Below are positions 24,671 through 30,782 of a stretch of DNA of 64,000 nt, one piece after another; within the stretch, counting starts at the first letter, position 1, and the number at the start of each line of letters is the position of its first letter. This DNA is from Actinomadura cremea (GTDB lineage Bacteria; Actinomycetota; Actinomycetes; Streptosporangiales; Streptosporangiaceae): NCBI RefSeq assembly GCF_014648495.1, contig NZ_BMRF01000009.1:62001-126000 (forward strand), written 5' to 3'. A program made the position numbers and the translations under genes. The notes under the pieces were generated by a model that saw nothing but the letters and a program-made list of their open reading frames with translations, had not been told where the DNA came from and made no database searches.

Positions 24671-25281
24671 GCCTCCGCCCTTTCCGTGGCCCGGGACGTC
24701 CTGGTGAGCCGCCACGCGGCGAACGCGAACGCCGCCTGCGCCAGCGTGTTGCAGGACTGCTCCACCCATTGCAGGGAGATGGACTGGTCGGCCCGTGCCG
24801 CCATCGGGCCGAGCAGGTACTGGCCGGCCAGCCAGACGCCGAAGAGCGTCGCCGCGAGCGGGTCGCCCGCCCGCACGGCCGCCCGCAGCAGCAGGACGGC
24901 GGCGCCGGTCACCGCGACGATCGTCCACACCATCGCGGGCCAGGTGTCGCGCAGGACGGCCGAGCCCGCCAGCGCCACGACGAGCGGCACGGCGAGGACG
25001 GCCGGGTGCGGTGGACGGCGCAGTTCCCGCGACAGCGCGAACGCGAACGTCGTGAAGCCGAGCGCCAGCAGCGGGAACAGCGCGTGGTGGAGCCAGGGCA
25101 GATCCGGCCCGTCGAGGGCGACGGTCAGCTTCCAGGCGGCCTTGGCGGACCCGCCCGCCACCACCAGGACGGCGGCGACCGGGACGAGCGGGTGCCGGTG
25201 CCGCAGCAGCGCCACCCCCGCCGCGGTCAGCGCCACCGGTACGAAGTCCTCGACGGCCAGCGAGATCGGGTAGTCGGTCAT
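24667..25281 (-). CDS. Hypothetical integral membrane protein
   Basis: 204 residues with about six hydrophobic segments, for example ISLAVEDFVPVALTAAGVAL, LVPVAAVLVVAGGSAKAAW, LFPLLALGFTTFAFALS and MVWTIVAVTGAAVLLLRAAV. I recognise no family motif. Its 4-bp overlaps with a NYC1-like reductase gene and the isomerase gene put it firmly in the operon. It may help move a hydrophobic substrate or product across the membrane, but that is only a guess. Confidence 0.65.
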   Translation of the reverse strand: MTDYPISLAVEDFVPVALTAAGVALLRHRHPLVPVAAVLVVAGGSAKAAWKLTVALDGPDLPWLHHALFPLLALGFTTFAFALSRELRRPPHPAVLAVPLVVALAGSAVLRDTWPAMVWTIVAVTGAAVLLLRAAVRAGDPLAATLFGVWLAGQYLLGPMAARADQSISLQWVEQSCNTLAQAAFAFAAWRLTRTSRATERAEA

Positions 25282-26060
25282 GCCGCGTCACCGAACAGGT
25301 CCCGCCTGCGGAAGCGGCTCAGCAGGAACCGGCCCATGATCTTGGGCGTGGTGAGCCAGGCGACCGTGCCGCCGTTCCTGGTGCCCGACAGGATCTCGGC
25401 CGCCAGCCAGGGCGTCACCGTCTCCACCCGGTCGGCCAGGATGTTGAAGACCTTCTTGGCCTTCGCCAGCTCCTCGGGCGAGTAGTCCCGGGTCAGCAGG
25501 TCGGTCACGACCATGCCGGGGGACAGGTGCGCGACCTTCACCGGTCCGCCCGCGACCTCCTTGGCCAGCCCGGTGGTGAGGTAGTCCGCACCGCGCTTGG
25601 TCGCCCCGTAGGCGATCAGCCCGGGGACGGTCCGTCCGTCGCCGCCCAGCCCGGCCATGTTCCACACCGTGCCGCCGCCCTGCGCGCTCATGCCCCGCAC
25701 CGCGACGGCGCTGCCGTGCAGGACGCCGAGCAGGTTGGCCGACACCACCGCGTCGAGCTGCGCGGGCGGCAGTTCGGTGAGCGGGCGGCGCGCGGTCGAG
25801 ACCCCGGCGTTGTTGATCCAGTGGTCGATCCGCCCGAAGGCGTCCGCGGCCGCGTCCCACAGCGCCTGCACCTGGTCGCGGTCGGCCATGTCGCATACCA
25901 CCCCGACCACGCCGTCGCCGAGTTCGGCGCGGGCCTCGTCGACCGACTCCCGCGACCGGCCGCAGATCGCGACCCGGACGTCCCGGGCGACGAACTCCCG
26001 CGCGAGCCCGAGCCCGATCCCGCGCGTCCCGCCGGTGATGACGACCGTCCGTCCCGTCAC
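25278..26060 (-). CDS. SDR resembling chlorophyll b reductase (NYC1/NOL type)
   Basis: 260 residues from GTG 26060. TGGTRGIG (near residue 9), INNAGVSTARRPLTE, the Tyr-Lys pair in AYGATKRG and SPGMVVTDLL mark an SDR. Compared from memory with plant NYC1/NOL, the whole C-terminal half aligns: GxxxxNMxGxGxxG in place of the usual NxSS, SPGMVxTxLL, FNIxxxxxETVxxxL, and the end motif LTTPKIMGRFLLSRFRRRDLF against LTPPRILLAIVTSWLRRGRWF. Most ordinary SDRs lack this tail. Plant enzymes reduce the 7-formyl group of chlorophyll b. The function here is inferred from resemblance and context. Confidence 0.75.
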   Translation of the reverse strand: MTGRTVVITGGTRGIGLGLAREFVARDVRVAICGRSRESVDEARAELGDGVVGVVCDMADRDQVQALWDAAADAFGRIDHWINNAGVSTARRPLTELPPAQLDAVVSANLLGVLHGSAVAVRGMSAQGGGTVWNMAGLGGDGRTVPGLIAYGATKRGADYLTTGLAKEVAGGPVKVAHLSPGMVVTDLLTRDYSPEELAKAKKVFNILADRVETVTPWLAAEILSGTRNGGTVAWLTTPKIMGRFLLSRFRRRDLFGDAA

Positions 26061-27007
26061 GACGCGGCCTCCCAGCTCAGCACGCCGTGCAGGACGCAGG
26101 TCAGGACGTTGCCCTTGAACAGCTCGTACACCACGGCCAGCGTCTCGCCCGCCGACATCCCGGGCGCGGCGTCGATCATGAACTCGCGGCCCTTGAGTTT
26201 CCAGGCGTCGGAGAAGTGCAGGACGGGATAGTCGGCCCGCCCGAACGCCTGCGCGTTGCCCCACGCGTCGGGGCCCTCGAAGAAGGAGCGGAACCCGTCG
26301 CGCCGGGCCTCCACGGTGTGGGAGCGGTCGATCGCTCCGGTCCAGGTGACGTGCCGGCGGGCGCGCAGCAGGTCGAGGGGTTCGAGCTCGATCGACACGG
26401 TCACCTCGCCGGCGGGTTTGCGGTCGGCGCCCCACAGCTCGCACGTCCCGCCGTAGGCGCCCCGCCGCTTGGTCGGCAGGATGTACGGGACGGGGCCGCG
26501 GCGCGTCTCGTCCGCGAGGAACCGGTCGATGCTCTCCCGCGTCGCGGCGTTGGAGTCGTAGTCGGTGGTGCGCTTGTAGACGCCGTTGAAGCAGCCCACG
26601 AGCGCCCAGCCCTGGTAGAGGGTGGACGAGTACACCTGCGTCTCGCCGTCGGGCAGGACGTGGTTCCAGGTGTTGAGGTCGACCTGCCAGCCCGGCCCGT
26701 AGTAGTGCGCGTCGACGAACCCGCCGTACGGCTGCCCGGTGCCGTGGAAGTCGGGACCGGTGTAGACGCGGTCGCCGTCGGAGTCGATCACCCCGAAGGC
26801 GAACGGGGCGCCGAGGCGGAACCGGCCGGCGAGCGGCCCGCCGCCCTCCAGCCCGCCGTCCATGTAGTAGGTGGTGGTGCCGTCCTCGAAGACCGACGAC
26901 CGGCGGATGTCCTCGAAGCCCTGCCAGGTGCCGGTGGCGTCGAACAGCGACGGCCGTCCGTGCCACTCGCCCTCGATGCGGCTCTGCCACGCGCTCGGCT
27001 CAGCCAT
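26057..27007 (-). CDS. Hypothetical beta-rich (lipocalin-like) protein
   Basis: 316 residues without a signal peptide or membrane segments. Aromatic, glycine-rich beta strands dominate (EGEWHGRPSLFDATGTWQGF, GGFVDAHYYGPGWQVDLNTW, VYSSTLYQGWALVGCFNGVY). I recognise no catalytic motif. The pattern suggests one or two lipocalin-like barrels able to bind a large hydrophobic ligand. It overlaps the second RCCR-like gene by 8 bp. It could be a tetrapyrrole carrier or an enzyme of unknown type. Confidence 0.7.
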   Translation of the reverse strand: MAEPSAWQSRIEGEWHGRPSLFDATGTWQGFEDIRRSSVFEDGTTTYYMDGGLEGGGPLAGRFRLGAPFAFGVIDSDGDRVYTGPDFHGTGQPYGGFVDAHYYGPGWQVDLNTWNHVLPDGETQVYSSTLYQGWALVGCFNGVYKRTTDYDSNAATRESIDRFLADETRRGPVPYILPTKRRGAYGGTCELWGADRKPAGEVTVSIELEPLDLLRARRHVTWTGAIDRSHTVEARRDGFRSFFEGPDAWGNAQAFGRADYPVLHFSDAWKLKGREFMIDAAPGMSAGETLAVVYELFKGNVLTCVLHGVLSWEAAS

Positions 27008-27791
27008 GGGTCGCCGTCCCGTCCGCCGCGTCGCCGACCGGCGGGCCGGTGGTCGGCGGGCCGGTGGCTCGCAGGTCGTTGGTCAGCAGCTCGCCCCGGA
27101 GCTCCGCGGCCTGCGCGTCGCCGATGAGCCGGGCCACGTTCGCCCACACCGGGTCGACCTCGGGGCTGAACAGGGCGGCCCGGTTGCGGGCGTCGCGCAC
27201 GGCCAGGTCCGTGTCGGCGAGCGTGGGCGGCACATCGCCCGGGAGGCCCTTCACCAGCAGGTCGCGCCAGTGCTCGAAGTAGCGGTCGAGATAGCGGTCC
27301 ATCTGCGCGAACTGCTCCTCGGTGGCCCGGTCGACGAGCATCCAGGGCGACATCACGGCGTGCTGCCCGGGGCCGATCGCGGCGGTGGACGGCCCGAACC
27401 GTTCCCGGACCTCCTCGAACACCGGTGTCAGCGGCCGGTACACCGCGTTCGTGTACGCCAGGTTCGCGCCCAGGTCGGCGCGCGGCACCAGGTCGATGTG
27501 GTAGGCGAGGTACCCGCCGGCCCTGACCGAGTCCAGGGTGAAGTGCGGGACGGCCGAGTCCGCGGCGGTGAACGCGAAGATCATGTGGCTGTCCATGCCG
27601 ATCTCGTCGACGGTCAGCCCGATGCGGACGACCTTGGCGATCCGCTCACCGCCCAGGACGTGCAGCGTGCCGACCGGCGCGCCCGACGCCGGGCTCGCGA
27701 GTTCCCTCTCACGGACCGTCGTGAGCTCCTCGACGGCCGACAGCGCCGCCATCGTGCGATCGCTCAGCGCTCTGGGCGGGGACGCGCTCAA
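27000..27791 (-). CDS. RCC-reductase/bilin-reductase-like protein, divergent paralogue
   Basis: 263 residues. I chose TTG 27791: it overlaps the Rieske stop as TTGA and has AAGGAG 7 bases upstream; ATG 27752 is the alternative. The middle segment HFTLDSVRAGGYLAYHIDLV then PRADLGANLAYTNAVY parallels the strand-and-helix region of red chlorophyll catabolite reductase (LDLPHRKDLVLNPDYLKEYY in the plant protein, from memory). MSPWMLVDRATEEQFAQMDR and a helical YLDRYFEHWRDLL correspond to its C-terminal part. It lacks the SPTA motif kept by the paralogue at 29979. Ferredoxin-dependent reduction of a linear tetrapyrrole is the inferred role. Confidence 0.6.
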   Translation of the reverse strand: MSASPPRALSDRTMAALSAVEELTTVRERELASPASGAPVGTLHVLGGERIAKVVRIGLTVDEIGMDSHMIFAFTAADSAVPHFTLDSVRAGGYLAYHIDLVPRADLGANLAYTNAVYRPLTPVFEEVRERFGPSTAAIGPGQHAVMSPWMLVDRATEEQFAQMDRYLDRYFEHWRDLLVKGLPGDVPPTLADTDLAVRDARNRAALFSPEVDPVWANVARLIGDAQAAELRGELLTNDLRATGPPTTGPPVGDAADGTATHG

Positions 27792-29008
27792 TCGCTCACT
27801 CCTTCGGTGACGGCCGGCTCGGTGCGAGCCGGCCCTGCTTCGGCGCCGGTCGTTCGGGGGCCGGTCGTTTCGGGGGCGGCCGCCTTGCGGACGGGGACCG
27901 GGTCGCCGCCGCGGGCGCGGTGCTGCCACGCGCGGGCCAGGTCGGGGTTCTCCCGGCGGGCCGGAGAGGGGATCACGATGGCGCTTCCGCGCGCGCCGTC
28001 GACCTTCAGGACGTCCTCGTCGCCGACCCACCAGCCGTCCGCCATGAGCTGCTGACGCCGCCGCCGGTAGGCCACCTGGAGCGCGTCGCTGCGCAGGTGC
28101 AGCTCGTCCGGCAGGTCGTAGGGCAGCAGCTCGGGACGCTGGCTCTCCACCACCGGCTTGTCCTGCAGCAGGATGCTGCGGATCCGCCTGCGGGCGTCGG
28201 AGTCGGCCCACCGGCCGGTGAAGAAGTTGCGGTACCCGACGATCTTGACGAGGGTGCGGTTCCGGTCGAGGGGGATGTTGTGGTCGTAGAGGACCATGTC
28301 CCCGAACGGCAGCCGCACGTGCAGCTTGACGATGTTCGGCAGGTACCAGCCGTTGGTGACCAGGACCTCCTCCGGCCGCTCCTTGTACAGCCGCTTCCAC
28401 AGGCCCTTCGCGGGCGGCGGGCTGAGGCTGATGTCGGCGACGGCCGACCACGCGTCCTCGGTGATCTCGTAGTCGGGGATCTCCGGCTTGTCCGGGTTGC
28501 CGAACCGGGTGCCGTGGACGAACGGCGTGTGCGAGGCGTCCACCACGTTCTCGAAGGTCCGCTCGTAGTTCGCCTCGATGACCATCTCGACGTACACGGT
28601 GCGGAAGGACGGGTCGTCGTGCTCGGGGAAGTGCGGGATCGGCGGGCGCTCGTCCTCCGGCAGGTCGCCGAGGAAGGCCCAGACCATCCCGTACTCCTCC
28701 CGGACGGGATAGGAGTCGACGCGGGCCTTCTTCGGGATGCCGCGTCCCCCGGGGTTCGCCGGGATCCCGGTGCACGCGCCGTCCGGCCCGTACCGCCAGC
28801 CGTGGTACGGGCAGGCGATCCCGTCGTCGCCGACGAGCCCGCCCGCCGACAGCGCCGCCCCCCGGTGGACGCACAGGTCGGACAGGCAGACCAGGCCGCC
28901 GTCGCGCTTGCGGTAGAGGACGAAGTCCTGGCCGAGGCACGTGACCCGCCGCGGGGCGCGGGTCACCGCGTGCGCGAACTCGACCGCGTACCAGAAGTTC
29001 TTGAGCAT
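27788..29008 (-). CDS. Rieske non-haem iron oxygenase, pheophorbide a oxygenase-like
   Basis: 406 residues. The Rieske cluster is CVHRGAALSAGG ... ACPYHGW (CxH-x16-CxxH, about residues 47-70). The mononuclear iron site is ENVVDASHTPFVHG (D-x2-H-x4-H, near residue 158). Length and domain order match the PaO/Tic55 class of single-component-terminal oxygenases. The C-terminus (LQVAYRRRRQQLMADGWWVG) has no cysteines, so the CxxC found in plant PaO is absent. A GGGAGC ribosome site precedes ATG 29008. Ring-opening of a porphyrin is inferred from the RCCR-like and NYC1-like neighbours; other aromatic substrates are possible. Confidence 0.85.
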   Translation of the reverse strand: MLKNFWYAVEFAHAVTRAPRRVTCLGQDFVLYRKRDGGLVCLSDLCVHRGAALSAGGLVGDDGIACPYHGWRYGPDGACTGIPANPGGRGIPKKARVDSYPVREEYGMVWAFLGDLPEDERPPIPHFPEHDDPSFRTVYVEMVIEANYERTFENVVDASHTPFVHGTRFGNPDKPEIPDYEITEDAWSAVADISLSPPPAKGLWKRLYKERPEEVLVTNGWYLPNIVKLHVRLPFGDMVLYDHNIPLDRNRTLVKIVGYRNFFTGRWADSDARRRIRSILLQDKPVVESQRPELLPYDLPDELHLRSDALQVAYRRRRQQLMADGWWVGDEDVLKVDGARGSAIVIPSPARRENPDLARAWQHRARGGDPVPVRKAAAPETTGPRTTGAEAGPARTEPAVTEGVSD

Positions 29009-29016
29009 GGTGCTCC

Positions 29017-29982
29017 CTATCGGCGCCGGAGGTCGATGAGCGCCGGGTCGGCGGACGGCGTCACGTCCTGCCCGCGCACGTGGGCGCGCAGGAACGCGGT
29101 GACGAGGCCGGTGAAGGCGCGGCGTGCCTCGGCGGGGTCGGTCTCGGGCGGCCGGTCGAGGAAGGCGCGGGCCGCGGTCGGGTCGACCGGGTCCGCGACC
29201 GCGAAGTGGTTGGCGCCCCGCACGACGGCCAGCAGGTCGCGCGGGTCGCGCAGCGCCTCGGTGAAGGTGCGGGTGACCGGGTCGGACGCGTCGTCGCGGC
29301 TGTACCGGTCGGAGCTGCCGGCGATCACGCCGTCCCGGGTGCCGACGCCGAGCAGCACCGGGCAGTCGACCTGCGCCGGCAGCACGGTGCCGGGGGGCCA
29401 GCCCAGCATGGTCGCGACCATGGTGTGGGTGCCGTAGGCGAAGCAGGCCCGGACGCCGGGGACGAACCGGGCGGACTGCAGGACCACGGTGCCGCCCGCC
29501 GAGTGCCCGCCGAGCGCGATCCGGTCCAGGTCGAGCATCCCCTTGAGCAGGTCGATCCCGTCCAGCGCGTCCAGCACGGCGGTGAGGGCCGGACAGGTCG
29601 GGCGGGTGCCGTACGCGTCGGGACGGGCCGCGTCCAGGTCGACGCCCGGGGTGAGCCCGTACCGGCCGCCGAACAGCTCGGCGACCCGGTCGAACGTCAC
29701 GACGACGAAGCCGGCGGCGGCGATGCCGGCGGCCAGCGGACGGTAGACGGCCTGCTCGACGTTCACGCCGGAGCAGAACACGACCACCGGGTACGGGGCG
29801 CCCGCGGGGTCGGCGGGGACGGCCCCGGAGAGCCGCTCGGCGTCGGTGCCCTCCGCGCGGGCCGGGTAGTAGACCTTCAGGTGGGCGGTGCCGAAGGGCG
29901 CGGCGCCGCCGGTGTCCGCCGACCACCACAGCGACCGGACGTTCGCGGGGCCGTTCGCGGGCCCGTCCACGGGGGCGTTCAC
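29017..29982 (-). CDS. Chlorophyllase-like alpha/beta-hydrolase
   Basis: 321 residues from GTG 29982, cytoplasmic (no signal peptide). PYPVVVFCSGVNVEQAVYRP then AAAGFVVVTFD aligns with the N-terminal core of plant chlorophyllases. The nucleophile is in LGGHSAGG (plant GHSRGG), the acid in GVGTRDG and the histidine in RGANHFAV. The end RRAFTGLVTAFLRAHVRGQD matches the plant RRFVGGLVVSFLKAYLEGDD pattern from memory. Chlorophyllase removes phytol from chlorophyll or pheophytin esters. It lies between the PaO-like and RCCR-like genes, which makes a tetrapyrrole ester a plausible substrate. Confidence 0.78.
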   Translation of the reverse strand: MNAPVDGPANGPANVRSLWWSADTGGAAPFGTAHLKVYYPARAEGTDAERLSGAVPADPAGAPYPVVVFCSGVNVEQAVYRPLAAGIAAAGFVVVTFDRVAELFGGRYGLTPGVDLDAARPDAYGTRPTCPALTAVLDALDGIDLLKGMLDLDRIALGGHSAGGTVVLQSARFVPGVRACFAYGTHTMVATMLGWPPGTVLPAQVDCPVLLGVGTRDGVIAGSSDRYSRDDASDPVTRTFTEALRDPRDLLAVVRGANHFAVADPVDPTAARAFLDRPPETDPAEARRAFTGLVTAFLRAHVRGQDVTPSADPALIDLRRR

Positions 29983-30782
29983 GGGCGGGGCAGCTCTCGG
30001 TCGCCGCCCCACAGGGCGCGGACGAGCCGGTCGGTGGACTCCTGGCCGAAGTACCGGACGCCCATCACGTTCGCGGGGTCGCGTTCGGCGATGTTGCGCC
30101 GGGTCGCCAGGTCGGCGGCGGCGAGCGCGGGCCGGTCGCCCGGGGGCACGGGCGGGGCCTCGTCGACCCAGCCGAGCCAGCGGTCCACGTGCTCGTCCAG
30201 CAGCCGTTCCACCAGGTCGACGTTCTTCTCCGCGCGGGGGAAGGAGTGGCAGTGGGCGGTGGGGGACAGGCTCGCCCGGATGAACCCGGCGCGGCTGGTG
30301 AACCACTCCAGCTCGGGGTTCTCCTCCCGGACCGCCAGCCATCCGGCGTTGAGCGGCTCGTAGTAGGCGTCGTAGTACGCGCCGTCGGCGAGGAGGTTCG
30401 TGCGGGGGACCGAGTCGACGTAGAACCAGCCCTCCGGCCAGACCAGCAGCGCGATGCCCAGGTGCGGCACCCGGACGTGCGGGCCGAGCCACACCGTGAG
30501 GTGCAGGTTGGCGAAGCCGGCCGTCGGGTTCCCGAGCCACGAGTGGACCATCCAGTCGATCTCCGGCCCGCTGTAGGCGGCCAGCCTCCCGCCGGGGCTC
30601 TCCGGCGGGTTCCCGTACGACTCCAGGGCGTCGGTGGACGGGTCGCGCGCCAGGTCGAACCGTCCGTCGATCTTCGACTTCAGCCGGGCCAGGATCGACT
30701 GGAACCGGTGGAAGGTCTCGGTCACGTCGATGACGGCGGAGTCGTCCAGCATCTGTTCGACGTGCCGCAGGGTCTCCTTCAA
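29979..30782 (-). CDS. Red chlorophyll catabolite reductase (RCCR)-like protein
   Basis: 267 residues from TTG 30782, which overlaps the nitrilase stop as TTGA and has GGAG 7 bases upstream. Against Arabidopsis RCCR/ACD2 (recalled) the order of blocks is kept: IDWMVHSWLGNP / IDFVIGSWIHCK, FYVDSVPRTNLLADGAYYDA / LILDLPHRKDLVLNPDYLKE, GFIRASLSPTAH / LFVRSAFSPTAS, and RYFGQESTDRLVRALWG / RMFGEEVSSRVVHAIKEAFG. RCCR reduces the ring-opened product of PaO using ferredoxin without a bound cofactor. The pairing with a PaO-like gene supports, but does not prove, the same chemistry. Confidence 0.72.
   Translation of the reverse strand: MKETLRHVEQMLDDSAVIDVTETFHRFQSILARLKSKIDGRFDLARDPSTDALESYGNPPESPGGRLAAYSGPEIDWMVHSWLGNPTAGFANLHLTVWLGPHVRVPHLGIALLVWPEGWFYVDSVPRTNLLADGAYYDAYYEPLNAGWLAVREENPELEWFTSRAGFIRASLSPTAHCHSFPRAEKNVDLVERLLDEHVDRWLGWVDEAPPVPPGDRPALAAADLATRRNIAERDPANVMGVRYFGQESTDRLVRALWGGDRELPRP

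Noticed and set aside
26057-27007. Idea that the beta-rich protein is the missing Mg-dechelatase (SGR)
   Set aside because: At 316 residues it is much longer than SGR and I could not match the conserved SGR segments I recall. It is left as hypothetical.
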